DNA of 27,086 bases. Source: Pseudomonadota bacterium. GTDB taxonomy: Bacteria > Desulfobacterota > Desulfovibrionia > Desulfovibrionales > Desulfovibrionaceae. The notes below the pieces were generated by a model. The model worked only from the letters and a program-made list of their open reading frames with translations, made no database searches and was not told the DNA's origin. Both the position numbers and the translations under genes were made by a program. Shown here piece after piece: positions 9,428 to 18,809 of this stretch (positions within the stretch are counted from its first letter, which is position 1; every line of letters starts with the position of its first letter). The stretch spans positions 1-27,086 of the forward strand of contig JAFABC010000118.1 in the NCBI GenBank assembly GCA_023426275.1, given 5' to 3'.

Positions 9428-10275
9428 TTACCAAACTTCTGATCGCCGTCGTGGTCGTGATCCTGGCCCCGTTTGCCGGGGCGCTCATTACCGGCGTGGA
9501 CCGCCGGATCACCGCCTGGCTTCAGTCCCGTTACGGGCCGCCGATCCTGCAGCCGATTTATGACGTGTTCAAGCTGTTCGGCAAGGAACCCATGGTCACC
9601 AACGCCTGGCAGGCGCTTTGCGCCTATGTCTACGTGGTGGGCGCGGCCTTGTCCGTGGTGCTGCTCTTCGTCGGCTCGGACATGCTGCTCATCTTCTTCG
9701 TGCTCACCATCGGCTCGGTCTTCATGGTCATGGGCGCCCTGGCCTCGCCGTCGCCCTACAGCCAGATCGGCGGCCAGCGCGAGCTGCTCCAGATGCTGGC
9801 CTACGAACCGCTGCTCATCCTCGTGTTCGCGGCCATCGCCATGGTCACGGGCAGCTTCAAGGTCTCGGCCGTCTTCGACCTCCAGCGTCCGCTGCTCTAC
9901 GACATCCCCCTGATGTTCATCGTGCTGGGCTACGCGCTGACCATCAAGCTGCGCAAATCCCCCTTCGACATCTCGGCCAGCCAGCACGCCCACCAGGAAG
10001 TGGTGCGCGGCGTCTACACCGAGTACTCCGGCCCCTATCTGGCCCTGGTCGAAATCGCCCACTGGTATGAGATGATCCTCGTGCTCGGGCTGTGCGCGCT
10101 GTTCTGGTCGACCAGCTTCATCGGCATGATCGTCCTGCTGGTTCTGACCTACATGGCCGAAATCATCGTGGACAACGTCACGGCGCGCCTGACCTGGCGC
10201 GTCATGCTCAAGTCCGCCGTGGGCATGGGCGTGATCCTCACCGTGGTCAACATGCTGTGGCTCTATGCCCAATAA
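9424..10275 (+). CDS. echB: Ech hydrogenase subunit EchB (NuoH-like)
   Basis: A 283-residue membrane protein homologous to complex I NuoH and formate hydrogenlyase HycD, which anchors the hydrophilic arm to the membrane. Diagnostic stretches are YGPPILQPIYDVFKLFGKE at about 39-57 and KSPFDISASQHAHQEVV at about 178-194, which contains the family's conserved acidic and histidine residues. Multiple hydrophobic segments are visible. The start is GTG at 9424, overlapping the echA stop as GTGA, so the two are probably translationally coupled. About 27 bases separate it from echC. Confidence 0.93.
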   Translation: MITKLLIAVVVVILAPFAGALITGVDRRITAWLQSRYGPPILQPIYDVFKLFGKEPMVTNAWQALCAYVYVVGAALSVVLLFVGSDMLLIFFVLTIGSVFMVMGALASPSPYSQIGGQRELLQMLAYEPLLILVFAAIAMVTGSFKVSAVFDLQRPLLYDIPLMFIVLGYALTIKLRKSPFDISASQHAHQEVVRGVYTEYSGPYLALVEIAHWYEMILVLGLCALFWSTSFIGMIVLLVLTYMAEIIVDNVTARLTWRVMLKSAVGMGVILTVVNMLWLYAQ

Positions 10276-10302
10276 AGACCTTTAGCCAAAGAGAACACAC
10301 TC

Positions 10303-10746
10303 ATGCTTGGCAATATCATCAATAAGGGACGCATCAAGTCTCCGTGGGTCGTCCACTTCGACTGCGGCAGCTGCAACGGCTGCGACATCGAGGTGCTGGC
10401 CTGCCTGACCCCGCTCTACGACATCGAGCGGTTCGGCATCGTCAACGTCGGCAACCCCAAGCACGCCGACGTGCTGCTCGTCACCGGCACCGTCAACCAG
10501 CGCAACAAGCACGTGCTCAAAAACCTCTACGACCAGATGCCCGGACCCAAGGCCGTCATCGCCATCGGCGCCTGCGGCTGCACCGGCGGGGTGTTCCGCG
10601 AGGCCTACAACGTGGTCGGCGGCGTGGACAAGGTCATCCCGGTGGACGTCTACGTCCCGGGCTGTCCGGCCCGGCCCGAGGCCATCATCGACGGCGTCGT
10701 GGCCGCCCTGGAAAAGGTCAAGGGCCTGCTCGGCATGACCGCCTAG
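10303..10746 (+). CDS. echC: Ech hydrogenase small subunit EchC (NuoB-like)
   Basis: A 147-residue small subunit homologous to NuoB. It holds the proximal [4Fe-4S] cluster that passes electrons between EchF and the NiFe site. Cysteine motifs are CGSCNGCD (C21, C24, C27), GACGCTGG (C91, C93) and PGCPARP (C121). It is peripheral on the cytoplasmic face of the membrane. It lacks the long N- and C-terminal extensions of uptake hydrogenase small subunits and has no Tat signal, which fits the Ech/group 4 class. It has a weak ribosome binding site (AAAGAGAA), and 59 bases follow before echD. Confidence 0.95.
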   Translation: MLGNIINKGRIKSPWVVHFDCGSCNGCDIEVLACLTPLYDIERFGIVNVGNPKHADVLLVTGTVNQRNKHVLKNLYDQMPGPKAVIAIGACGCTGGVFREAYNVVGGVDKVIPVDVYVPGCPARPEAIIDGVVAALEKVKGLLGMTA

Positions 10747-10768
10747 GCACCTGTCGAAACGATGCAAC

Positions 10769-10789
10769 CGGGGCGCGAGAGACGCCCCG
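10769..10789 (+). other. intercistronic hairpin between echC and echD
   Basis: CGGGGCG at 10769-10775 pairs with CGCCCCG at 10783-10789 across a 7-nt loop. No T run follows and the echD ribosome binding site lies a few bases on, so it is unlikely to be a full terminator. It could adjust mRNA stability or echC:echD stoichiometry. Confidence 0.35.
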
Positions 10790-10805
10790 TCCTGAGGATA
10801 TACCC

Positions 10806-11171
10806 GTGCTGGAAACCATTCCCCTGACGCTTGACGCCGTGCGCGACGTCGCCAAGGAGTGCTTCGACGACGGCTGGCGGTTCGTCACCATGTCATCGGT
10901 GCAGGTCGGCGACGACAGCTTCGACGTCATCTATCATTACGACAAGGACCTGGTAATGAAACATTACCGGCTGTCCATTCCCAAGGATACCGTGGTCCCG
11001 AGCATCTCGCCGATCTATTTCGCCGCCGTGCTCGTGGAAAACGAAATTCGCGACCAGTTCGGCATCTGCTTCTCCGACATCGTCCTTGATTTCGGCGGAG
11101 CCCTCTACCTGGAAGAAGAAGTCCGCGCCATGCCGTTCTGCAAGGTCAGCGTGGCCCAAAAACAGTCTTAG
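10806..11171 (+). CDS. echD: Ech hydrogenase subunit EchD (NuoC-like)
   Basis: A 121-residue soluble subunit resembling the short NuoC homologue of Ech. The conserved segment is SISPIYFAAVLVENEIRDQFG at about 60-80, matching the NuoC pattern in which an E-x-E/D-F-G stretch follows an aliphatic helix. It bridges the large subunit and the ferredoxin-like subunit; no cofactor ligands are expected or seen. The start is GTG at 10806 with GAGGAT about 7 bases upstream. A longer in-frame reading through the echC region is a shadow. It is followed by echE after 14 bases. Confidence 0.88.
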   Translation: MLETIPLTLDAVRDVAKECFDDGWRFVTMSSVQVGDDSFDVIYHYDKDLVMKHYRLSIPKDTVVPSISPIYFAAVLVENEIRDQFGICFSDIVLDFGGALYLEEEVRAMPFCKVSVAQKQS

Positions 11172-11185
11172 AGAGGGAACCATAT

Positions 11186-12412
11186 ATGGCCCGCACCATA
11201 TTGCCGTTCGGTCCGCAGCACCCGGTCCTGCCGGAACCGCTGCACCTGAAGCTTACGATCGAGGACGAAACCGTCGTCGAGGCCCTGCCCACCCTGGGCT
11301 ACGTCCACCGCGGTCTGGAAAAGCTGTGCGAGATCCGTGATTTCAATCAGATGATCCAGATCGTCGAACGCGTTTGCGGCATCTGCTCCTGCCTGCACGC
11401 CCTGTGCTACTGCGAGGGCGTGGAGGAGATCATGGGCGTGGAAGTGCCGCCGCGCGCCAAATACCTGCGCACCATCTGGGGCGAGCTGCACCGGATGCAC
11501 TCCCACCTGCTGTGGCTGGGGCTTTTCGCCGACGCCTTCGGCTTCGAGAGCCTTTTCATGCAGTTCTGGCGGGTGCGCGAACGCATCATGGACATCATGG
11601 AAGCCACGACCGGCAACCGCGTCGTGGTCTCCGTCAACGTCATCGGCGGCGTGCGCCGCGACCTGTCGCCCGAACAGTGCCAGTGGATCGACGAACAGCT
11701 GTCCATCGCCGAGAAGGAGATCAAGCAGCTGTCCTCCACCATTTTAAACGACTACACCGTCAAGAAGCGCACCGTGGGCAAGGGTGTGCTGAGCAAGGAA
11801 CAGGCCTATCAGCTCGGCGCGGTCGGCCCGACCCTGCGCGGCTCGGGCTGGGCCCAGGACGCCCGCCAGACCGGTTACGCCGCCTTTGGCGAGATCGGTT
11901 TCGAGCCCATTGTCGAGTACGGCGGCGACGCCTACTCCCGCAGTGCCGTGCGCTTCCGGGAAACCCTTCAGTCCATCGACCTCATCCGGCTGGCCATCGC
12001 CCGGATGCCGTCCGGCGAAACCGCCACCAACATCGAAAGCGCGCTGGACGACGATACGCCCAAGCCCGTGTCCGGCGACCGCCGCGACATGATGCAGGCC
12101 TACAAGCGCGACAAGCACCGCCGCCTCGTGGCCGCGCCGCCGCCCAATCTCGACCTGCCTTCCGGCCACGTGTCCGTCAAGGTCAAGGGCAAGCCCGACG
12201 GCGAGGCCGCGCCCCGCGTGGAACAGCCCCGCGGCGAACTGATCTACTACCTCAAGGGCAATGGCTCCAAGTACATGGACCGGGTGCGCATCCGCACGCC
12301 GACGTTCGCCAACATCCCGCCGCTGCTCGCCATGCTGCCGGGATGCGAACTGGCCGACGTGCCGGTCCTCATCCTGTCCATCGACCCGTGCATCAGCTGC
12401 ACCGAACGGTAA
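11186..12412 (+). CDS. echE: Ech hydrogenase large subunit EchE ([NiFe] catalytic, NuoD-like)
   Basis: A 408-residue catalytic subunit. Nickel-iron ligands are present in both motifs: RVCGIC near the N-terminus (C64, C67) and DPCISCTER at the very end (C402, C405). The protein stops right after this motif, as group 4 Ech enzymes do, so there is no C-terminal peptide for a maturation endopeptidase to remove. The fold is shared with NuoD. It reduces protons or oxidises H2 in the cytoplasm. An unusual hydrophilic segment at about 279-324, rich in Asp, Lys, Arg and Pro, precedes the conserved VKVKGKPDGEA stretch; from memory, other EchE proteins are some 40-50 residues shorter here. ATG with AGAGAGGGA upstream. 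Confidence 0.96.
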   Translation: MARTILPFGPQHPVLPEPLHLKLTIEDETVVEALPTLGYVHRGLEKLCEIRDFNQMIQIVERVCGICSCLHALCYCEGVEEIMGVEVPPRAKYLRTIWGELHRMHSHLLWLGLFADAFGFESLFMQFWRVRERIMDIMEATTGNRVVVSVNVIGGVRRDLSPEQCQWIDEQLSIAEKEIKQLSSTILNDYTVKKRTVGKGVLSKEQAYQLGAVGPTLRGSGWAQDARQTGYAAFGEIGFEPIVEYGGDAYSRSAVRFRETLQSIDLIRLAIARMPSGETATNIESALDDDTPKPVSGDRRDMMQAYKRDKHRRLVAAPPPNLDLPSGHVSVKVKGKPDGEAAPRVEQPRGELIYYLKGNGSKYMDRVRIRTPTFANIPPLLAMLPGCELADVPVLILSIDPCISCTER

Positions 12413-12428
12413 AAAGGAGCGTGTTTCC

Positions 12429-12800
12429 ATGTTCAACATGACAAAAAACGTCGTTGCGAACCTCCTGACCAAAAGCTCCACCCGGCTGTATCCGTTCGCC
12501 GTGCGGGGCCATTTCGAGGGGTTTCGCGGCACACTCGTCAACAACATCGACGAGTGCATCTTCTGCCGCAGCTGCATGATCAAGTGCCCGTCCCAGTGCA
12601 TCACCGTGGACAACAAGGCCGGCACCTGGACCTGTGACGCCATGGCCTGCGTGTATTGCGGCATCTGCGTGGATGTCTGCCCGACCAGCTGCCTGTCCAT
12701 GACCAAGGAGCATCGCCCCGTGTCCACCGAGCACGAGACCATCTTCCTGCAGGGCGTGCCCAAGAAAAAGAAGAAAGAAGAGGAGCCCGCGGCCGGCTAG
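12429..12800 (+). CDS. echF: Ech hydrogenase subunit EchF (NuoI-like 2[4Fe-4S] ferredoxin subunit)
   Basis: A 123-residue subunit with two classic [4Fe-4S] motifs: CIFCRSCMIKCP (C43, C46, C49, C53) and CVYCGICVDVCP (C74, C77, C80, C84). It is the likely entry or exit point for electrons from soluble ferredoxin. The C-terminus ends in a lysine run followed by glutamates (PKKKKKEEEPAAG), which may help bind acidic ferredoxin or membrane lipid; this is inference. The ATG at 12429 has AAGGAG 10 bases upstream. Last gene of the operon, followed by a strong terminator hairpin. Confidence 0.95.
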   Translation: MFNMTKNVVANLLTKSSTRLYPFAVRGHFEGFRGTLVNNIDECIFCRSCMIKCPSQCITVDNKAGTWTCDAMACVYCGICVDVCPTSCLSMTKEHRPVSTEHETIFLQGVPKKKKKEEEPAAG

Positions 12801-12824
12801 CCGGGTAGCCGCGTTTCCTCATGT

Positions 12825-12862
12825 CAAACGCCCGTCGCCGCTTTGCCGGCGACGGGCGTTTG
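12825..12862 (+). terminator. ech operon terminator hairpin
   Basis: CAAACGCCCGTCGCCG at 12825-12840 pairs perfectly with CGGCGACGGGCGTTTG at 12847-12862, a 16-bp stem with a 6-nt loop. TCTTT follows. It lies 25 bases after echF and 33 bases before the next start, and should end the ech transcript. Confidence 0.85.
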
Positions 12863-12894
12863 TCTTTGCCGACGGCCCCTGGTATGCACGCGCC

Positions 12895-14628
12895 ATGCTG
12901 TGGCGGGGAGCCCCGGGATGGCGTCGCGCCATCCAGTTGGGGGGCGTCATCCTCTTCGGGCTGTGCCTGAGTCTTCACCTGGGGGTGACCCTGCGCTGGG
13001 CGCTTGACGGCAATCGGCCGCCGCCCCACGTGGAACCCAGGGGCTATCGCAATGTCCTTGGCGACCTGGAACCGCGCCTGCGGCTGACCGATCGGGAAAT
13101 CCCGGGCCTGCCCTATGCCGTCACCATCGACGCCCAGGGCTTTCGCGGCTCGCGCGCGGTCGGCCCGCACCGCGCGCCCGGGTCCCTGCGCGTGCTGTGC
13201 CTGGGCGATTCCTACACCTACGGCGTGGGCGTCGATGACGCCGCCGCCTATCCGGCCCTGCTCGAACGCTTCCTGGCCGACCGCCTGCCCGGCCGGCCGG
13301 TGGAGGTCGTCAACGCCGGGGTGCCGTTTTACGACATCTTCGACGAGTGGACCTATTATGTGGACAAAGGGGCGCGTCTGGCCCCCGACGTGGTCGTGCT
13401 CCAGTTTTACATCAACGACCTGGAGGCCATGGCCGGCTCGTTTTTCCGCCAGGACCTGCTGCGCCGCCAGGGCGGGGACTACAACGTCTTCGAGCAGGCC
13501 CTTGGCCGCGAGGCCGTGGACCGCTGGTGGAACGCCTGGCTGGACGGCCAGGTGCCCGGACTGGTCCGGTTCGTCCGGGCCGGTCTGCCGGCCGGCCCGT
13601 CCCGGGCCGCCACCGGTCCCCTGGCCGCCTTCCATCTCGAGGCCACCCCGGCGGAGCAGGCCCTCCTGCGCGACCGGCGGCGCCTGCTGACCGCGCCCAT
13701 GGACGCGGCCGCCGGCCGGTTCTGGGCCAATTACCGCCGGGCGTTGCTGCGGCTGCGCGACGCCGTGCGCGCAGGCGGCTCCAAGCTGCTCTTCGTCATC
13801 ACCCCGGACCCGGCCCAGGTCGTCGAGGACCTGAACCAGCCGGCCGCCGCCCTGGTGCCTTTCTGCCGGGCCAACGGCATTCCCGTCCTCGACCTGACCC
13901 GCCCGTTGCGGGCCATGGCCGACGGACACGCCGAGCGCTATTACCTGCTGCCCCTAAACGCCCACCTCAACGCCGCCGGCAACACCATCCTGGCCAAGGC
14001 CGTGGCCGATGCCCTGCGCGTGTCCGAACGGGACGGCCGGCTGGCGGTGACGGTCCGGCCCCGGCAGCCGGCCTTCGGCTACGAACAGCCCCTGCGGACG
14101 CGGCTGCGCTTTGATTCGCGGGGCGTGACCGCCGGGCCGGACGATCCCCTGGGCGTCACCGTGGTCCAAAGCGACAACCTGCGTCCCTGGAGCGTGGATA
14201 TCGGCGGGCAAAACCGCATAAGCGGGGTCATGCCCGATGTGGCCCGCGCGCCCGAGGCCACGCTGCTGCTGCGTCTGGAGGCGGGCAAGCCGCTGGCGCA
14301 GGTGTCGCTGACGCTTTTTTACAAATTCGCCCCGCCCGTAAACGGCTCCCTGCTCGTCAGCTGGGCCCGCCAGGAGCAGGGGCCGTACACCAACGCCTTT
14401 TTCCTCTCGGATGCGGACGCGACCGGTCCTGAAGGCTACGAGCACAACCGGCTGGCCGAGATCGACTTGCGCGACGCGCCGGCCAGGCGTCTTTACCTGC
14501 GCCTGCGGTTGCGCAACGAGGCGCGTATTTTCGGGGAATCGCTTTCGCCGCCGTGGCGGCGCTTCGAGATCGTGGGCTATCCGGTCGGGGAGGCGGCGGA
14601 GGCGGCTCAGCCGCGCAGCCACAAATAG
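12895..14628 (+). CDS. membrane-anchored SGNH/GDSL hydrolase-like protein
   Basis: A 577-residue protein. One N-terminal hydrophobic segment (about 15-33) suggests a signal anchor with the rest in the periplasm. SGNH blocks follow: GDSYTYG (S106), NAGVP, and FYINDL (N174). The C-terminal block reads NAHLNAAGN with H357, where family members usually have Asp two or three residues before the His, so the acidic triad member seems replaced. Residues about 385-577 form a second, strand-rich region without a motif I know. Such proteins often modify exopolysaccharide or cell-wall acyl groups, but the substrate here is unknown. The start has no good ribosome binding site. It ends convergently with holB, overlapping it by 22 bases. 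Confidence 0.75.
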   Translation: MLWRGAPGWRRAIQLGGVILFGLCLSLHLGVTLRWALDGNRPPPHVEPRGYRNVLGDLEPRLRLTDREIPGLPYAVTIDAQGFRGSRAVGPHRAPGSLRVLCLGDSYTYGVGVDDAAAYPALLERFLADRLPGRPVEVVNAGVPFYDIFDEWTYYVDKGARLAPDVVVLQFYINDLEAMAGSFFRQDLLRRQGGDYNVFEQALGREAVDRWWNAWLDGQVPGLVRFVRAGLPAGPSRAATGPLAAFHLEATPAEQALLRDRRRLLTAPMDAAAGRFWANYRRALLRLRDAVRAGGSKLLFVITPDPAQVVEDLNQPAAALVPFCRANGIPVLDLTRPLRAMADGHAERYYLLPLNAHLNAAGNTILAKAVADALRVSERDGRLAVTVRPRQPAFGYEQPLRTRLRFDSRGVTAGPDDPLGVTVVQSDNLRPWSVDIGGQNRISGVMPDVARAPEATLLLRLEAGKPLAQVSLTLFYKFAPPVNGSLLVSWARQEQGPYTNAFFLSDADATGPEGYEHNRLAEIDLRDAPARRLYLRLRLRNEARIFGESLSPPWRRFEIVGYPVGEAAEAAQPRSHK

Positions 14629-15485
14629 GCGCGCGTGGCCAGCCGGTCGAGGACCACGGCCGGATTGACCGTCAGCAGCAGGGCTTCCTGGCTTTCGGCC
14701 AAAAGCAGGTCCAGGCGGCGGGGAATGTCCGGATCGCGGCAGGTCCCCAGCAGGGCTCCGAGGCGGCCGGCGTCGCGGCCGGCCAGATAGCCCGCCAGTT
14801 CGCGCGAAAGCTCGGTGAGCAGCTTTTCGGCGCAGGTCCTGGACGGCCGGCCGCGCGAGGCCGTGAACCAGCCCCGGCCCGTGCGCCAGAAATCATGCAG
14901 GCCGTCGAGCAGCGGCCAGGGATCGTCGTCGCCGCCGGAGGGCACGGGTTCGGCCGTGTCCGGCCAGGCCAGGGTGAGCACGAAGGACCGCGAGACCAGC
15001 GTGGGAAAAAGCCGCTCCCGCTGCGGGGCCAGGAGCACGAACACGTTGCCCGGGCGCGGTTCCTCCATGGCCTTGAGCAGCGCGTTGGCCGCCTCTTCGG
15101 TCAGGCCTTGCGCCTCGGCCAGCAGGATGACCCGCTTGCCCGGTCCGCGCGGCGGTTCGCCGACCAGCCGGCGCACCTCGCGCATGGCGTCCACCTTGAT
15201 GGTCTCGGGGCCGCCGTCGAAAAATCTGAGATCCAGGAACACGTCCTCCAGCACCTGTCGGCAGGTGTGGCAGACGCCGCAGGGCGGCGTGGCCGCCGGG
15301 CAGTTGAGCCGGGCCGCGAAATACAAGCCCATGGCCGCGCGTTCCCCGGCCGAGCCGCCTTCGAGAATCAGCGCCTGGGGCACGGCCCGGGCCAGGGCGT
15401 CCAGCCCGGCCAGCACGTGGGCCTGCCGGGGGGGGACGCCAAAGGCGCGCGCGCCGGGCGAAAGGGTGGAGGGGGCTGCCTGCAT
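14607..15485 (-). CDS. holB: DNA polymerase III delta-prime subunit
   Basis: About 292 residues of a clamp-loader AAA+ protein. Visible are the N-terminal RQAHVLAGL region, a degenerate P-loop (EGGSAGERAAMG, no GKT, as is normal in delta-prime), a zinc-binding cluster CPAATPPCGVCHTC, and the region ILLAEAQGLTEEAANALLKAMEEP equivalent to the Walker B/sensor part. FVLLAPQRERLFPTLVSRSF follows. It would help load the sliding clamp during replication. The start is uncertain: ATG at 15485 is used here, while an in-frame TTG at 15524 would add 13 residues; neither has a strong ribosome binding site. It follows purA on the same strand, separated by repeat copy 2. Confidence 0.88.
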   Translation of the reverse strand: MQAAPSTLSPGARAFGVPPRQAHVLAGLDALARAVPQALILEGGSAGERAAMGLYFAARLNCPAATPPCGVCHTCRQVLEDVFLDLRFFDGGPETIKVDAMREVRRLVGEPPRGPGKRVILLAEAQGLTEEAANALLKAMEEPRPGNVFVLLAPQRERLFPTLVSRSFVLTLAWPDTAEPVPSGGDDDPWPLLDGLHDFWRTGRGWFTASRGRPSRTCAEKLLTELSRELAGYLAGRDAGRLGALLGTCRDPDIPRRLDLLLAESQEALLLTVNPAVVLDRLATRAYLWLRG

Positions 15486-15550
15486 GCTGCGAAAGGAAAG
15501 CGCCGGGTGCTGCTTCCCGGCCAACGGACCATATGTACGCTGTTTTTATG

Positions 15551-15608
15551 TTCCCCCGTCGGGGGGGACCGGGGGGCATCATGCCCCCCGGCCGCCGGAG
15601 GCCTCTTC
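15551..15608 (-). repeat. GC-rich palindromic intergenic repeat, copy 2
   Basis: Read on the minus strand it starts 12 bases after the purA stop codon with GAAGAGGCCTCCGGCGGCC. Then comes a perfect 11-bp palindrome arm pair (CCGGGGGGCAT/ATGCCCCCCGG, 15569-15591) and a C-rich end. It is nearly identical to copy 4. It could act as a terminator or mRNA-stabilising hairpin between purA and holB. Confidence 0.85.
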
Positions 15609-15620
15609 CCTCCCCGCTGC

Positions 15621-16937
<1,317 letters not shown>

Positions 16938-16940
16938 AAC

Positions 16941-17309
16941 CTAAGACTCCCCTGTATCCTTGGGTCGAAATTCCAGGACCTTGCCCCGGCGCGGCTTGGC
17001 GGCCGGCCGGGGTTGTGTCCGGTCGGTCGCGCCGGGCAGGTCCGTGGCCGCCGCCGGAGCCGGCTGTACGGCCGGCGTCGTTGTCGCGGCGGGTTCCCCG
17101 GGGTGGCTGCCCTCGGCCCAATGATGGTTGAACAATTGATTTTTGAAGCGCATCCCCTGGATCATGGCCAGGACGAGGACGGATTCCTCCCAGCGCTGGG
17201 TCGGTTCGAACCGGCTCACCGCATCGGCGTATTTGTCCCACAAGGCCATCAGCGAGGCTTCGTCGAAGGCCCGCAGTTGTCTGGCCAGTTTCAAGAGCAC
17301 CTGTTCCAC
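16941..17309 (-). CDS. small conserved-looking protein of unknown function upstream of purA
   Basis: About 122 residues, not recognised. The first 70 look helical (VLLKLARQLRAFDEASLMALWDKYADAV, then RWEESVLVLAMIQGMRFKNQLFNHHW). A Pro/Ala/Thr-rich stretch follows, and then a basic end (KPRRGKVLEFRPKD). No signal peptide or membrane segment. I choose the GTG at 17309 because AAGGA lies 7 bases before it and the helical region starts there; an open frame extends to 17435 but that part has no clear ribosome binding site and runs into the divergent promoter region. Its stop is 3 bases before purA, so it may be functionally tied to purine synthesis, but no function can be claimed. Confidence 0.7.
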   Translation of the reverse strand: MEQVLLKLARQLRAFDEASLMALWDKYADAVSRFEPTQRWEESVLVLAMIQGMRFKNQLFNHHWAEGSHPGEPAATTTPAVQPAPAAATDLPGATDRTQPRPAAKPRRGKVLEFRPKDTGES

Positions 17310-17467
17310 GATCGATTCCTTATTCCACGCAAAGAAGGTGCCGGCAAGGCCGGCGGACAGGCCTTGGTAGCAGAATTGGTCCGGCCTTCCAAATGCAATT
17401 TGCCGAGTGTCGCCGGCTGTGCTAGGCATCCCCACGCAAGACGATAGCCCGAAGGAGCCGGCACGCC

Positions 17468-18745
17468 ATGAGCGACCTGAAAAAAATGTATACCACCATG
17501 GTCGAGGACCCGTTCCCGGCCGAACTTTCCATCAAACTCGGCGACACGGAACTGCGGTTCGCCAAACGGACCTGGACCATCGACGGTCAGGAAAAGGGCC
17601 TGCGCTACGGGGAAAATCCCGATCAGCCCGCCGCCCTGTACGCCCCTGTTTCGGGGCGTCTGACCCTGGGCGGGGTGACCTTTCGCGGCCCCGGCGACGG
17701 TCTGGTCTGCGCCGCCACCGAGGAGCATCTGCTCCAGTCGGGCAAGCATCCGGGCAAGACCAATCTGACCGACGTCGATAACGGCGTGAATATTTTGCAA
17801 TACCTGACGAAGAAGCCTGCGGCCGTCATCCTCAAGCACAACAATCCCTGCGGCGCGGCCTGGTCCGACGCGGGACTGTGCCCGGCCTTCGAGGCCGCCT
17901 TCGCCTCCGACCGCATCGCCGCCTTCGGCGGGGCCATCGTGGTCAACCGGCCCCTGGACGTGGCCACGGCCGAGAAGATCAACACCGCCTATTTCGAGGT
18001 GGTGGCCGCCCCGGACTACGAGCCCGGCGCCCTGGAACTGCTGAAGTCCCGGAAGAACCTGCGCATCTTCCGGCTGCCCGGCCTGGCCCAGCTCGACAAG
18101 CTGGTGGGCCAGCCGTTTCTCGATGTGAAGGCCCTGGCCGACGGCGGGCTCGTGCTCCAGTTTTCCTTCCGCAACCGCATCCTCTCGGTCGACGATTTCC
18201 TGCCGGCCACGGCCACGGACAAGGCCGGCATCACGGTCACGGCCCGGGCCCCGTCGGCGGCCGAGGCCGAGGATCTGCTTTTTGCCTGGGCCGTGGAAGC
18301 CGGCGTCACCTCCAACTCGGTCATTTTCGTCAAGAACGGGGCCACCGTGGCCATCGGCACCGGCGAGCAGGACCGCGTGGGCGTGGTGGAGCTGACCGTG
18401 CACAAGGCCAAAACCAAGTACGCCGACGGGCTGGCCTTCGCCGCCTGCAACATGTCGCTCTACGAGCTGACCCAGAAGGCCGGGGTCGATCCTGAGGCGC
18501 AAAAGCTGCTGGAGGATATCGAGGCCCGGACCGAGACGGCCGGCGGCGGGCTCATCGGCTCGGTGCTGGTCTCCGACGGCTTTTTCCCCTTCCGGGACGG
18601 CGTGGACCTGTGTATCGCCGCCGGCGTGACGGCCATTGCCCAGCCCGGCGGTTCCATCCGCGACACCGAAGTGGTCGCGGCCTGCAACGAGGCCTCGCCG
18701 CAGGTGGCCATGGTCTTCACCGGCCAACGGTCGTTTCGACATTAG
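17468..18745 (+). CDS. stand-alone AICAR formyltransferase (PurH C-terminal domain only)
   Basis: A 425-residue protein matching the AICAR transformylase half of PurH. The domain start LRYGENPDQPAALY is at 45-58, the catalytic KHNNPCGAA at K123/H124, and the C-terminus ends QRSFRH, typical of PurH. The IMP cyclohydrolase domain (about 200 residues at the N-terminus of bifunctional PurH) is absent, replaced by about 44 residues of other sequence. It transfers a formyl group from 10-formyl-THF to AICAR to give FAICAR; a separate cyclohydrolase must make IMP. The ATG has AAGGAG about 11 bases upstream. It is divergent from the purA cluster, sharing a 158-base control region in which I see no convincing promoter. 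Confidence 0.9.
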   Translation: MSDLKKMYTTMVEDPFPAELSIKLGDTELRFAKRTWTIDGQEKGLRYGENPDQPAALYAPVSGRLTLGGVTFRGPGDGLVCAATEEHLLQSGKHPGKTNLTDVDNGVNILQYLTKKPAAVILKHNNPCGAAWSDAGLCPAFEAAFASDRIAAFGGAIVVNRPLDVATAEKINTAYFEVVAAPDYEPGALELLKSRKNLRIFRLPGLAQLDKLVGQPFLDVKALADGGLVLQFSFRNRILSVDDFLPATATDKAGITVTARAPSAAEAEDLLFAWAVEAGVTSNSVIFVKNGATVAIGTGEQDRVGVVELTVHKAKTKYADGLAFAACNMSLYELTQKAGVDPEAQKLLEDIEARTETAGGGLIGSVLVSDGFFPFRDGVDLCIAAGVTAIAQPGGSIRDTEVVAACNEASPQVAMVFTGQRSFRH

Positions 18746-18759
18746 AAAGCGGGGGAGAA

Positions 18760-18808
18760 AAGACGCCTCCGGCGGCCGGGGGCGTGACGCCCTCCGGTCC
18801 CCCCCGAT
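18760..18808 (+). repeat. GC-rich palindromic intergenic repeat, copy 3
   Basis: Begins 15 bases after the AICAR formyltransferase stop with GACGCCTCCGGCGGCCGG, then the hairpin GGGCGTGACGCCC, then TCCGGTCCCCCC. Same layout and same orientation relative to the upstream gene as copies 2 and 4, with compensating changes in the hairpin centre (GGCGTGACGCC instead of GGCATGATGCC). Confidence 0.82.
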
Positions 18809-18809
18809 G

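Noticed and set aside
7508..12800. Respiratory complex I or formate hydrogenlyase instead of Ech
   Set aside because: Only six subunits in echABCDEF order are present, the large subunit keeps both NiFe CxxC pairs and ends at DPCISCTER, and there is no formate dehydrogenase or extra Nuo subunit.
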